The position numbers and the translations under genes are program-made. A stretch of DNA of 64,000 nucleotides, from assembly GCF_007746795.1 (NCBI RefSeq), contig NZ_CP036343.1:6648357-6712356 (forward strand). The letters run 5' to 3'. The notes beneath the pieces were generated by a model that was given only the letters and a program-made list of their open reading frames with translations, ran no database searches and was not told the origin of the DNA. The first letter of the stretch is position 1; each line of letters opens with the position of its first letter. Origin of the DNA: Gimesia algae. GTDB lineage: Bacteria; Planctomycetota; Planctomycetia; Planctomycetales; Planctomycetaceae. Shown here one piece after another: positions 55,065 to 64,000 of this stretch.

Positions 55065-58000
55065 GTGTTGTCTTACAAACGATTAACCAGAAATTTCTCC
55101 AGATATCTACGATGTCTGCTGGCGGCGCTCGTACTGAGTGGTCCGTCAATTTCTGCACACGCCGAAGGCAAAGTTGGTTTCTGGAACCGTCTGCGAAAAC
55201 CAGCGGAAACGCAAAGCAACGAAGCCGGCTCGGCAGTTGTTGGTTCAAAGCAGCAGATCGAGGCAAATCAAAAACAGGCTCGCAAAACAAGTGATGTCGC
55301 TGATATTTCTTTGAACCACGTCCAGGCAACCTGGGCACAAGTATTAAAACAGGTGGCTGAACAGAGTGAACTGACCCTGGTCATGGATGTTGTTCCCAAA
55401 GGATTCTTTTCAAGAATCGATAGACGGCCTCATACTCTCAGTGAAACATTTCAGATTTTAAATCGGGAGCTCGAACCAAAGGGTTTTCGACTGCTGCAAA
55501 AAGACAGTTTCCTGATTGCGCTTGATCTGCGGGAAGCGAAAGCCAAATATATTCGTCCCACCGTTCAGTCGGCTGAGCGGACTGCGGAGGGCAAACAATC
55601 ACGAAAGAATAACATTCGTCAGATCGATCATCTGGAGCAGGCAGAAATAACGCAGGCGCCTGTCACACAGGCAGATGCGCCAGCTCGATTCGAAAAGAGT
55701 GCTCGCAAACTTCAGCAGAAAGAAGTGGCGACTCAAAAATCAACTTTTAAAGTTCAGCCTCGCACACTGAACAGCACGGAAATCCTCCGGCAATTCTATC
55801 ATGCCTTTGAATCGCGAGCGGAACTCCAGGGTGAAGGTCCCAATGGATTTCCAGGACTGATCGTCTTCAAAAATCAGGAAGCCAGCCCGATCGATGATCG
55901 TACTCAGGAACCACAGAAAAATATTGAAGTACAAATCGATTTTCGCGTCGGCATTGATAAACAAAATAACGAACTGATTTTTGAAGCGGCTCCTTCCACA
56001 GCACAGGCGTTGAAAGCGACTGCCTTCAAGCTGGATGAGGCTGCAAAAGGATTTTCACAATCCATTCAACTGGTAATCGGATCACCACAAATTGGTCATG
56101 TGGCTCAGGCATTACATAAACAGACCAATGCCACAACCGCTGCCTCAACGGCACCACAACGATTGCCAGTCAAATCGTATTCAGACAATTTTGTCTCTCC
56201 TCGCGATCAGCAGATTAATCAGCTCAGACAACGAGTGGATCAGCTTGCGTTTCAGGAACAGCAACCCGGGGCTGCACAAAACCCACAGCAGCCTCAACCG
56301 GCTGACAAACCAGCCGAAGTCGAAAAACAGCGTTCCCTGCCTGAACTGCTGCAGGACCTGAGTGGCAACGTCAATATCGAATCGGTCCCGGATCTGGGAG
56401 TCCTGATCCTGCGGGGTAAAGATGAAGATGTCAATGCGTTGATGAAAATCATTAAAGAACTGGAAAAGCTCAGTGAAGGCACCCGTCCTGATATACATTT
56501 ATTAAACTTGCGACATGTGAACTCGACCGCGCTTGCCGAGTTATTGAACGGCGTTTATGAAGATCTGGTCAAGTTGCGTGCCATTCAGGGACAGATCCAG
56601 AAAATCAAAATCATTCCACTGGTCAAACCGAATGCGTTACTGATTCTGGCACCGGATACAGACATGCCATCGATTCTCAAGCTGGCAGAGGAACTGGATC
56701 AACCCGTTAATCCCCTGACCGAGTTTGGCGTCTTCCAACTCAAGAGTGCCAGTGCCAGTCAGGTCGCTACAACCATTCGCGAATTCTATGATGAACGAGG
56801 CGGTCTGGGAACACGTATCCTCGTTTCTCCCAATATTCGTACCAATTCAATTATCGTACAGGCACAGCCCCGTGATATGCAGGAAGTCGCTGCCCTGATT
56901 CAGAAAATCGATCTGGACCAGTCACAGGCTGTCAGCCGCGTCAAAATTTTCCCTTTAAAAAATGCCATCGCTGCAGATCTGGCGGAAACTCTGAATGCCA
57001 CATTGCAAAGTGTGCTCAACCCCGCTGCTGCCCAGTCTGCAGGACTCGGAACCAACATTGGCGGTGCCGGCGGCGAAGCCGCACAACAGTTACAGGAAGC
57101 CCGCTCTGTCGTATTGGAGTTTCTCTCACAGGAAGGGACTCAAAGTCGAATCTTACGATCCGGCTTATTGGCAGACATTCGCGTTATCGCCGACCCTCGT
57201 GCGAACACACTGGTGGTCACTGCCCCTAAAGACAGTCTGGAACTGATTGGCGCGTTGATCAATCAGTTTGACGCACGCGTTTCCTCCGTCGCGGAATTGA
57301 AAGTATTCACGCTGAAGAATTCGGATGCCGAATCGATGGTCACCTTACTGCAGTCGACCTTTTCAGCAGATAATCAGCAGACCGATCTGGGGATTCAGAT
57401 TGCCGGCGTCAATGATGCTAACAGTAATCTGATCCCGTTGAAGTTTTCGGTCGATCGCCGCACGAACTCTGTTGTTGCACAAGGTGGTGCCGATGCGCTG
57501 CAGATCGTTGAAGCGATTCTGTTGAAACTGGATGGTGCCGACAGCCGCAAACGCGAAACGACCGTAATTCAACTCAAAAATACTCCGGTCGCCGATGTAT
57601 CGATTGCCATCAATGAATTTCTGGACACACAGCGTGCACTCATCGCCCAGGATCCGGACCTGATCAGTAGTTTTGAACTGTTGGAACGTGAAGTCATCGT
57701 GGTTCCAGAAGCGATCAACAATAACCTGATCATCAGCGCCACCCCTCGATATTTTGAACAGATTTCCAACCTTGTGAAACAACTGGATAAGGAAGCACCG
57801 CAGGTGATTATCCAGGCTTTGATTGTGGAAGTTGAACTGGATAACGACGATGAATTCGGAGTCGAACTCGGCCTCCAGGATTCCCTGCTCTTCAACCGCA
57901 GTATCATCGATAATGTCTTGACCGTGTCACAGACGGTCACCGGGGCGAGCAATGTGACTCAGACCAACCAGACCATCGTTTCACAGGAAGCGACACCAGG

Positions 58001-59003
58001 CTTCCTGTTTAACAGCATCAACCCGCTGGGAACCAACAACACACAAAATACGGGTAATGCAGCCGGACAGGCTCTCAGTAACTTCTCGTTGCAACGAGGG
58101 AACAGCGATCTGGGATTCGGCGGACTGGTTCTGTCCGCCAGTTCGGAATCAGTCAGTATTCTGATCCGTGCTCTGGCTGCCAAGCGAAATGTGCATGTCT
58201 TGAGCCGCCCGCAGATACGGACTGTAGACAATGTCACCGCCCAGATCCAGGTCGGTCAGATCGTTCCTGTGGTCAACGGTGTTTCAGTGACAGCCGTCGG
58301 TTCTGCCAACCCGGTGATTGAACAGTCGGAAGCCGGGATTATCCTGACCGTGACTCCTCGCATCAGCCCTGATGGAAACATCGTGATGGAAACCCAGGCT
58401 GAGAAGAGTGACTTCAATGGTTCGAGTGTCCCCATCTTTACGGACGCTACGACCGGAAATGTCGTGGAATCTCCTATCAAAAATATTACCCAGGTCCAAA
58501 CAACGGTCAGTGTTCCTAACGGACAGACGGTTGTATTGGGTGGTATGATTACCGAATCAGACACAACGATCGAACGTAAGGTCCCCTGGCTGGGAGATAT
58601 TCCACTGGTGGGAATCCCCTTCCGCTATGACTACACTTCGACGCGCCGCAAGGAACTGCTGGTCTTCCTGACACCACGCATCATTCGTAATGATGCTGAC
58701 TCCGAGTTTATCAAACAGGTAGAGTCAGAACGCATTCATCTGCAAGTCGAAAAAGCAGAACAGATGCATGGACCGATCTTCGCTGTGCCTCCGGGAGAAC
58801 CTGAATTCCTCCCCGATGGTGAAGGTCTGCTGGAGCCCATCCCCACGACTGTCATGCCCCAGGAAAACCTGAATCCGGAAGTCATCAACAACCAGCAGCA
58901 GGGTGGCGTAATTCAGCAGATGAGCCATCAGTCAGAGCCGCTGAAAAAACAAAAGAAGAAACCATTGATACAAAAGAAATTTCCCTATTGGGGGCGAGAT
59001 TAA
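55065..59003 (+). CDS. gspD: Type II secretion secretin GspD
   Basis: A 1312-residue outer-membrane secretin, about twice the usual size. A signal peptide (about 14-36, ending S-A-H-A) is followed by an N0-like domain (A-T-W-A-Q-V-L-K-Q-V-A-E-Q-S), a Gln/Pro-rich linker, and a string of N1-like domains from about 420. The secretin barrel (about 960-1215) has V-L-S-R-P-Q-I-R-T-V-D-N, V-P-x-V, I-L-T-V-T-P-R-I-S, and V-V-L-G-G-M-I-T-E-S-D and V-P-W-L-G-D-I-P-L-V-G, the family signature. A Pro/Gln-rich tail ends it. The start is GTG at 55065, or the next TTG at 55068; 'cacggggtgaaac' is the ribosome binding site. It forms the outer-membrane channel for cargo. Confidence 0.9.
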   Translation: MLSYKRLTRNFSRYLRCLLAALVLSGPSISAHAEGKVGFWNRLRKPAETQSNEAGSAVVGSKQQIEANQKQARKTSDVADISLNHVQATWAQVLKQVAEQSELTLVMDVVPKGFFSRIDRRPHTLSETFQILNRELEPKGFRLLQKDSFLIALDLREAKAKYIRPTVQSAERTAEGKQSRKNNIRQIDHLEQAEITQAPVTQADAPARFEKSARKLQQKEVATQKSTFKVQPRTLNSTEILRQFYHAFESRAELQGEGPNGFPGLIVFKNQEASPIDDRTQEPQKNIEVQIDFRVGIDKQNNELIFEAAPSTAQALKATAFKLDEAAKGFSQSIQLVIGSPQIGHVAQALHKQTNATTAASTAPQRLPVKSYSDNFVSPRDQQINQLRQRVDQLAFQEQQPGAAQNPQQPQPADKPAEVEKQRSLPELLQDLSGNVNIESVPDLGVLILRGKDEDVNALMKIIKELEKLSEGTRPDIHLLNLRHVNSTALAELLNGVYEDLVKLRAIQGQIQKIKIIPLVKPNALLILAPDTDMPSILKLAEELDQPVNPLTEFGVFQLKSASASQVATTIREFYDERGGLGTRILVSPNIRTNSIIVQAQPRDMQEVAALIQKIDLDQSQAVSRVKIFPLKNAIAADLAETLNATLQSVLNPAAAQSAGLGTNIGGAGGEAAQQLQEARSVVLEFLSQEGTQSRILRSGLLADIRVIADPRANTLVVTAPKDSLELIGALINQFDARVSSVAELKVFTLKNSDAESMVTLLQSTFSADNQQTDLGIQIAGVNDANSNLIPLKFSVDRRTNSVVAQGGADALQIVEAILLKLDGADSRKRETTVIQLKNTPVADVSIAINEFLDTQRALIAQDPDLISSFELLEREVIVVPEAINNNLIISATPRYFEQISNLVKQLDKEAPQVIIQALIVEVELDNDDEFGVELGLQDSLLFNRSIIDNVLTVSQTVTGASNVTQTNQTIVSQEATPGFLFNSINPLGTNNTQNTGNAAGQALSNFSLQRGNSDLGFGGLVLSASSESVSILIRALAAKRNVHVLSRPQIRTVDNVTAQIQVGQIVPVVNGVSVTAVGSANPVIEQSEAGIILTVTPRISPDGNIVMETQAEKSDFNGSSVPIFTDATTGNVVESPIKNITQVQTTVSVPNGQTVVLGGMITESDTTIERKVPWLGDIPLVGIPFRYDYTSTRRKELLVFLTPRIIRNDADSEFIKQVESERIHLQVEKAEQMHGPIFAVPPGEPEFLPDGEGLLEPIPTTVMPQENLNPEVINNQQQGGVIQQMSHQSEPLKKQKKKPLIQKKFPYWGRD

Positions 59004-59006
59004 GTG

Positions 59007-59903
59007 ATGAAACACCTGATTGTGCCTGTTCGACTTTTCGTATTTTTGATGCTATGTGCCTCAACATCTCTCACAGGGTGTACCAGCCTGGCACTTTCAC
59101 AGTGGGGCTTGAATAAAGACCACAAATTTGCCACTGCGAAGAAGCCCGCTTTCGAAATCGTCGCCCTCTGGGAGCCGGCGGAAGGCAAAGGCGTGGATGG
59201 TATGCCGACGCGTGGTTTTGCCGGCCAGTTGCTGTTTTTCCAGCATAACAACACTTCCCCCGTGTATGTAAAGGGAGAGGTCTATGTGAATCTGTATGAT
59301 GATCAAGGGGAGGCTGCCACTCAGCAAAATCCAATTCACCAGTACAAATTCGATTCGGGAGCCTGGCAGGTACACGCAGTCGAGTCCACCCTGGGTCCTG
59401 CCTATCAGGTCTTTATCCCGTATGTCCGTAAAGGCAGAGATCAGGCAGAGTGTGCACTCCGCGTTCAACTGACTCAAAAGGATGCACCAGAGATTTTCTC
59501 GCGTATGATTTCTGTCAAGCTGGATGGCAAGACGCCTCAGGTCACTCAGGAAACGGTCGCACAAACACCTGCAACACAATCAGAAAAAACGAATGTGTCA
59601 GTCGACACACTCGCCCGTCGGGAGAGTGGCAAAGCGCTGGAACTTTCACCAGAGCATAAACTCAGACAGTTGAAACGTGCTCTGGAGGAAAGCAGTCAGA
59701 TCGAGCAGGTCAGTGCCGAGTCCGCTGCACCCGTTGAAGACAAACGAGATGAACGTATTCACCGTCTGGAACAACAGTTGGGCGAATTACTCAATCAGCA
59801 GAATCGTACCATTCAGGCGGGATATCAGACTTCCAGCCAGCAACGCCCTCCGGAGCAACCGAAACGCTATCAACAGTTTCGCCTGAACAGCTCAGAACAA
59901 TAA
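59007..59903 (+). CDS. Lipoprotein of the T2SS locus
   Basis: A 298-residue lipoprotein. The signal ends in S-L-T-G-C, a good lipobox, so it should be anchored in a membrane. The mature part (about 40-160) is a single domain with beta segments (G-F-A-G-Q-L-L-F-F-Q, V-K-G-E-V-Y-V-N-L-Y-D-D-Q-G), with no recognised family. It ends in a charged coiled-coil (R-I-H-R-L-E-Q-Q-L-G-E-L-L-N-Q-Q-N). The start overlaps or abuts the gspD stop (GTG at 59004 or ATG at 59007), which indicates coupling to gspD. A pilotin-like or secretin-supporting role is a reasonable but unproven inference. Confidence 0.6.
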   Translation: MKHLIVPVRLFVFLMLCASTSLTGCTSLALSQWGLNKDHKFATAKKPAFEIVALWEPAEGKGVDGMPTRGFAGQLLFFQHNNTSPVYVKGEVYVNLYDDQGEAATQQNPIHQYKFDSGAWQVHAVESTLGPAYQVFIPYVRKGRDQAECALRVQLTQKDAPEIFSRMISVKLDGKTPQVTQETVAQTPATQSEKTNVSVDTLARRESGKALELSPEHKLRQLKRALEESSQIEQVSAESAAPVEDKRDERIHRLEQQLGELLNQQNRTIQAGYQTSSQQRPPEQPKRYQQFRLNSSEQ

Positions 59904-59997
59904 CAGAAAAACAGATTATTTACTTTGTGGGCAATTGGACGATGTTATAATTAACGGGCACGAGTTTTTATTTTTCGCTCTGATCACGGATATAACC

Positions 59998-60717
59998 ATG
60001 CGACGCTTTAACTGCCGAAGTGCTTTCTATGCCATGCTTTATGCAATCCTGCCTATTGCTCTGACTACGACCGGCGAAGCACAGGTACAAACCCTGTCCA
60101 GCAATAGCACCTCTCAGTCAGGGGGAAGCACGGGAACCACCATTGGAAATCTGAATTCAGGAAATCAGGCAGGCGGAAATGCACAATCTGGACTTTCTAC
60201 TATGGGGAATTTTCAGAATCTCAATCCTCAGAATGGCTTCGTCGGACGAACTGATGATACACAGAATAATTTTATCGGCCGCACGAATGCCCAGGGAACA
60301 ACAGGCGCGAATGGCGGTCAGAACCGCAACTTCAACAGAGCTGCAACCAGTGGCTTACGAAACGGGCAAAATCAGCTGAATGCAGGTCAGACAGGCCCTA
60401 AGGTTCCCGAATTTCGTCCCCAGTTACGTGTTGCCTTTGCCGCAACTCCTTTGCCTCTGAATAACGTTCAGACATCGATGGGAGAATCCTTCACACGCAT
60501 CAAAGAGCGCCACGAACGGTTACGCGATGTCGAGTTCCAGTTGAATCCCGATCACAGCGTCACACTGCGAGGCGAAGTCGAATCAGCGGGAGCAAAGAAG
60601 CTGGTTGAGTTTATGGCCATGCTGGAACCTGGTGTAAGAACGGTCAAGAATGAGCTCACCATCACAGCCCAGCCAGTGATCCCGGTTCCCGCAACTCAGA
60701 TCAACCAGTCTAAATAG
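59998..60717 (+). CDS. Exported BON-domain protein with Asn/Gly/Gln-rich repeat region
   Basis: A 239-residue exported protein. The signal peptide ends near residue 31 (T-G-E-A-Q). Residues 33-140 are a low-complexity region rich in Asn, Gly, Gln, Ser and Thr, with two similar units, G-F-V-G-R-T-D-D-T-Q-N and N-F-I-G-R-T-N-A-Q-G. The C-terminus (about 165-230) looks like a BON domain (V-E-F-Q-L-N-P-D-H-S-V-T-L-R-G-E-V-E-S and V-K-N-E-L-T-I), a fold thought to bind phospholipids or other surfaces. Start at 59998 is chosen over 59935 because it directly precedes the basic N-terminus. It closes the locus; the next gene is on the other strand, 5 bp away. Confidence 0.68.
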   Translation: MRRFNCRSAFYAMLYAILPIALTTTGEAQVQTLSSNSTSQSGGSTGTTIGNLNSGNQAGGNAQSGLSTMGNFQNLNPQNGFVGRTDDTQNNFIGRTNAQGTTGANGGQNRNFNRAATSGLRNGQNQLNAGQTGPKVPEFRPQLRVAFAATPLPLNNVQTSMGESFTRIKERHERLRDVEFQLNPDHSVTLRGEVESAGAKKLVEFMAMLEPGVRTVKNELTITAQPVIPVPATQINQSK

Positions 60718-60722
60718 ACGCT

Positions 60723-62090
60723 TTAAGCCAGTGAAGGTTCTGCCGGTGATTTGACGGCCTTCATCAGCAGTGCATACTGGTGATCATGTTCTGTCAGTTG
60801 ATCAGCGCGATCTCCCAGATGATTTTCGGCATAGGGAATTTTCACCACATGCCCGCTGCCGGGAGCGACTTCGATTGAATCTGATTTCTGATTCAATAAT
60901 GCATGGAGATTGAAGACGGTATTGCCGGTGGGAGTCATCAACTCCAGTTCATCGTTGAGACCAAACTTATTTTTGACATCCACGATGATACCATCTGCAT
61001 CGCGATCGATGATATCTCCGACAAACTGCTGCTTGTTAGCCATGGAACGGCCATGCTCATAATTCTGCATACTCTCCGAGGCATGTCGCTGGAAGAAGCC
61101 TTCGGTGTAACCACGATTGGAAAGACTGTCGAGCATTTCCAGCAGGTTTTCATTGAATTCCACGCCCGCAGCAGCATCATCAATGGCCTTACGATAAACC
61201 TGGGCCGTCCGAGCTGCATAAAAGAAGGACTTGGTCCGTCCTTCAATCTTCAAGGAACTGATTCCCATGTCGGTGAATGTTTTCACATGCTGAACGGCGC
61301 GGAGGTCTTTCGAATTCATGATGTATGTGCCATGCTCATCTTCGTAAGCAGGCATATACTCGCCAGGCCGCTGTGGTTCTTCGAGCAGAAAGACCTTATC
61401 GAGAATCGGCAATTGCGGGTTTTGTGGCGGAGGTGGATTCTTTAAAACGATATCCCCTTCGAGTGTTTGCACTGCATCACTGACTTTATAATCCCAGCGG
61501 CAGGCGTTCGTGCAGTTCCCCTGATTGGAATCGCGGTGATTCATGTACCCCGACAGCAGACACCGCCCGGAATACGCGATACAGAGCGCACCATGTACGA
61601 AGACTTCCAGTTCCATATCCGGGCATTCTTCCTGGATCTCTGCCACTTCTTTAATCGACAATTCGCGCGAAAGTATGATGCGTGACAGACCAAAGTTTTG
61701 CCAGAATTTGACGGTTGCATAATTGACGGCATTCGCCTGGACAGACAAATGAATGGGAACCTCTGGCCAGCGCTCCCTGACCATCATGATCAGCCCCGGG
61801 TCAGACATGATCAGCGCATCGGGCTTCATGTCAATCACCGGCTCCATATTCTTCAGGTAACTTCGTACCTTTAGATTATGAGGGGCAATGTTACTGGCGA
61901 TATAGAATTTCTTGCCCAGTCGATGTGCTTCTTCGACCGCTTCCGCCATCACTTCCAACTTGTTGAATTCATTTTCCCGGACACGCAGACTGTAGCGAGG
62001 TTGACCTGCATAAACGGCGTCTGCTCCGAATGCATACGCGTACTGCATGGCCTTACGGGTTCCCGCGGGTGAAAGAAGTTCCGGTTTCAT
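60723..62090 (-). CDS. trhP: U32-family tRNA hydroxylation protein TrhP (YegQ)
   Basis: A 455-residue protein closely matching E. coli TrhP/YegQ over its whole length: M-K-P-E-L-L-S-P-A-G-T, G-A-D-A-V-Y-A-G-Q-P-R-Y-S-L-R-V-R, the U32 signature E-V-F-V-H-G-A-L-C-I-A-Y-S-G-R-C, G-N-C-T-N-A-C-R-W-D-Y and S-L-K-I-E-G-R-T-K-S. The conserved Cys residues probably bind an iron-sulfur cluster. TrhP is needed for 5-hydroxyuridine formation at tRNA position 34, with prephenate as an indirect source. The frame extends to 62183, but the ATG at 62090 matches the family N-terminus. Older annotation as a 'peptidase' or collagenase is historical. Confidence 0.88.
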   Translation of the reverse strand: MKPELLSPAGTRKAMQYAYAFGADAVYAGQPRYSLRVRENEFNKLEVMAEAVEEAHRLGKKFYIASNIAPHNLKVRSYLKNMEPVIDMKPDALIMSDPGLIMMVRERWPEVPIHLSVQANAVNYATVKFWQNFGLSRIILSRELSIKEVAEIQEECPDMELEVFVHGALCIAYSGRCLLSGYMNHRDSNQGNCTNACRWDYKVSDAVQTLEGDIVLKNPPPPQNPQLPILDKVFLLEEPQRPGEYMPAYEDEHGTYIMNSKDLRAVQHVKTFTDMGISSLKIEGRTKSFFYAARTAQVYRKAIDDAAAGVEFNENLLEMLDSLSNRGYTEGFFQRHASESMQNYEHGRSMANKQQFVGDIIDRDADGIIVDVKNKFGLNDELELMTPTGNTVFNLHALLNQKSDSIEVAPGSGHVVKIPYAENHLGDRADQLTEHDHQYALLMKAVKSPAEPSLA

Positions 62091-62161
62091 TCTGATACCT
62101 GTATTACTTTTCATCTTCAAAAACGTGGAATTGAAAGCACATCGCTCAAGGCAGGATAGTA

Positions 62162-63091
62162 TTAGTTCCGGGGAACTTTCCATAGGGCCTGGGCAAAATT
62201 CCTGCCTAAATCCAGATAACCTTCTGAATTATAGTGCCAACGATCAGAATAACCATACTCATCCGTACTGGTAACAAGTGCAGCCCACTTGTCTTTCTCC
62301 ACAAATGCCGCCTGAGCAGCCCGCACAATCTCACCATATTTCCAGACCTTTCCCTCCGGATTGTCACCCGAATCCGAAATGCGTCCGATCACCACAGGCA
62401 GGTCATCTGCATAGAGCGTCGCGCGAATTAAGTCCATAAGACGCTTGAGGTTCGCTTCATAACTCTTTGCGATTTCTTCCGTATAAGCAGCATCACTTTC
62501 CCCCTGCATCCAGACAATTCCCGCAGGAACCAGCGTATCCGCCTCTCCATCATGGTCGATATCAGTCGTCTGCAGTGCCCGTTTCATACCCGCCAGAAAA
62601 TGATCATACTGATTGATCCCCTGCCCTTTTCCGGTCCCTTTTTCAAAATCAGGGTCCCAGCAGCCGAAGTTCCCGGCAGCATCAACGGCAATTGAGGTCC
62701 CTCCCCGCGAAATCTTGATTAACGCAATGTTCGCTTCCGGGGCCAGTTCCTGCAATGTTTTCGCAAAAGACAACTCCACACCAAATCGGTTGGAATACGT
62801 ATTCTCTTTCCCATCCGACTTGAACCCGGCTCCATGGCCTGGTTTTAACTCGGACCAGAGCCCTCGCCCGTCAACGGGTACGACATCGGGAGCAGGATTC
62901 GCATGATAGATCATCACGCCCGGAACGGATTCCTTGAGATGATCGGGCAGGTCTTTCACATAGCCATACCCATCCATATTGGACTGACCACCCAGAAAGT
63001 AAACCTGATAGTTTTTGGCAAATGCAGAATCAGATTCTGCAAGCAGAGAAAATAAAACCAGCAGTATAACCAGACACAGAGAACGAATCAT
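62162..63091 (-). CDS. Exported SASA-type carbohydrate esterase
   Basis: A 309-residue exported protein with a Sec signal (residues 1-25, ending S-A-F-A). It matches the sialate O-acetylesterase-like (SASA) family: Y-F-L-G-G-Q-S-N-M-D-G with the nucleophile Ser, I-S-R-G-G-T, I-V-W-M-Q-G-E-S-D-A and a late R-W-H-Y-N-S-E-G-Y, where the His and preceding Asp complete the site. It removes O-acetyl groups from sugars. The start is the ATG at 63091, directly before the signal. Its stop is about 70 bp from trhP, and the genes are probably not functionally linked. Confidence 0.82.
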   Translation of the reverse strand: MIRSLCLVILLVLFSLLAESDSAFAKNYQVYFLGGQSNMDGYGYVKDLPDHLKESVPGVMIYHANPAPDVVPVDGRGLWSELKPGHGAGFKSDGKENTYSNRFGVELSFAKTLQELAPEANIALIKISRGGTSIAVDAAGNFGCWDPDFEKGTGKGQGINQYDHFLAGMKRALQTTDIDHDGEADTLVPAGIVWMQGESDAAYTEEIAKSYEANLKRLMDLIRATLYADDLPVVIGRISDSGDNPEGKVWKYGEIVRAAQAAFVEKDKWAALVTSTDEYGYSDRWHYNSEGYLDLGRNFAQALWKVPRN

Positions 63092-63199
63092 CGGGAACCC
63101 TTTCACTTTAATCGTCAGAGAAGACATCAGTGGCGAATCAAATTCGCAGGTCTGCATTATAGCGACGCAGCAGATCCCAGAAAATCGTAGCGGGGTAGA

Positions 63200-64000
63200 T
63201 CAGGCTATGATCTCGTCGATCGGCTGACCATAATCCATTTCCAGACGTTTATGCCCGGGCACTTCCAGACGTCGACTATTCAGTCCCAACTGCTGCATCA
63301 ACGTGGCGTGCACGTCGGTCACATAGTGTGGATTCTCTTCCGCATGGAAACCGAGTTCATCCGTTGTCCCATGCGCGACGCCCCCTTTAATCCCCCCGCC
63401 GGCCATCCAGATGGAAAACCCGTACGGATGATGATCGCGTCCATTACTACCCTGGGAACCGGGGGTCCGACCGAATTCGGTCGCGAAGACAACAATCGTA
63501 TCTTTCAACAGCCCGCGACGTTTTAAATCCTTCAACAATCCTGCAGCAGGCTGGTCAACCTGTTTTGCCAGTTTGGAGTGGCCCGACTTCAGATTCGAAT
63601 GCGAATCCCAGGCACCGGCTGCACCAGCGCCGTGCATGATCTGGATAAAGCGTACGCCCTTCTCAACAAACCGTCGGGCTGCCAGCAATTGCATCCCGAA
63701 TGCCTTGGTTTCGGGTTGATGCAATCCATAAAGTTCCTGGGTCTCTTTGGTTTCCTGATCGAAGTGAATGACTTCTGGAACTGCTTTCTGCATTCGAAAC
63801 GCCAGCTCATATGATTTAATGCGGGCCTGGAGGGTACTGTCGTTGGGAAACTTCTCAGCACTCAGTTGATTGAGTTGATTGATCAAGGAAAACTCAATCT
63901 TCTGTTCAGCACTTGAGAGATCCAATTCCGGTTTTGCATAGGGCAGTGGATTTTTGGGATCGACTTTGAGGGGAACGGAATCATAAGCCGGTCCGAGATA
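63200..64000 (-). CDS. DUF1501 protein, C-terminal part
   Basis: A second DUF1501 protein, running off the right edge. The minus-strand frame is open to base 64000, so about 266 residues of its C-terminal part are visible. Landmarks match the copy at 7621-8979: [50 protein letters not shown] and a terminal G-Q-P-I-D-E-I-I-A. The two copies are clearly diverged paralogs. A PSCyt1-DUF1553 partner is expected just outside the window. Confidence 0.85.
   Translation of the reverse strand, partial: YLGPAYDSVPLKVDPKNPLPYAKPELDLSSAEQKIEFSLINQLNQLSAEKFPNDSTLQARIKSYELAFRMQKAVPEVIHFDQETKETQELYGLHQPETKAFGMQLLAARRFVEKGVRFIQIMHGAGAAGAWDSHSNLKSGHSKLAKQVDQPAAGLLKDLKRRGLLKDTIVVFATEFGRTPGSQGSNGRDHHPYGFSIWMAGGGIKGGVAHGTTDELGFHAEENPHYVTDVHATLMQQLGLNSRRLEVPGHKRLEMDYGQPIDEIIA

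Noticed and set aside
1-64000. CRISPR arrays, tRNA/rRNA genes, insertion sequences, prophage
   Set aside because: No repeat-spacer pattern, no cloverleaf or rRNA-like sequence, and no transposase, integrase or phage structural operon were recognised by eye. A tRNA scan could still find something small.

Overview
The window looks like chromosomal DNA of a planctomycete, probably from the Gimesia/Planctomyces group; the genus is inference. Phylum markers include a PSCyt1-DUF1549-DUF1553 protein with DUF1501 partners, a sulfatase with a CTPSR motif, a DUF1559 'prepilin-like' protein beside a small carboxypeptidase-regulatory-like lipoprotein, EF-hand proteins, and many Tat or Sec exported proteins. 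Gene density is high. I saw no tRNA, rRNA, CRISPR array, insertion sequence or integrase.

Layout. Positions 1-3352 hold the end of an isochorismatase-fold hydrolase, a SUFU-domain protein, a GNAT acetyltransferase, a small membrane protein and a hypothetical protein, with two sizeable gaps. Positions 3385-4911 (minus) encode a fumarate-reductase-type flavoprotein. Positions 5179-12109 (plus) are an exported catabolic run: PSCyt1/DUF1553, DUF1501, sulfatase, DUF502 membrane protein and a Tat-exported metallophosphoesterase. Positions 12137-20178 (minus) carry a thioredoxin-CxxCH-PDZ-PDZ protein, a PhoD-like phosphatase, a two-domain acetyl-xylan-esterase-like hydrolase, and the overlapping aguA-aguB pair (agmatine to putrescine). 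Positions 20507-26642 (plus) carry malic enzyme, a pyruvate decarboxylase with all its catalytic residues, a YciA-type thioesterase, a flavoprotein and a small exported protein. Positions 26675-39665 are mixed: SRPBCC protein, lipoprotein plus DUF1559 pair, ceramidase-like protein, M28 peptidase with two PDZ domains, a membrane protein fused to a degenerate spermidine-synthase fold, a large exported protein of unknown function, and an EF-hand protein.

The most notable region is 40081-60717 (plus), a type II secretion (T2SS) locus: an unusual secretin-N-domain-only protein, gspE, F, G, H, I, J, K, L, an enlarged gspM-like gene, a terminator-like hairpin, then gspD, a lipoprotein and a BON-domain protein. 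No separate gspC and no prepilin peptidase gene (gspO) are present. The gspM-like protein ends in a domain resembling the GspC/PulC homology region after Ig-like modules, so it may combine the M and C roles. The first gene joins an RGG-rich repeat, LTxxQ-type helices and many N1-like domains but has no secretin barrel. It is transcribed divergently from an EF-hand protein that also has an RGG-rich segment. I consider this the best candidate for an undescribed variant of a known machine.

Positions 60723-64000 (minus) hold a TrhP/YegQ-type U32 protein, a SASA-type carbohydrate esterase and a partial second DUF1501 protein.

Family names come from motif and sequence recognition only; no database search was run. 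Start codons were moved inside the longest open frames where a ribosome binding site, signal peptide or family N-terminus argued for it.
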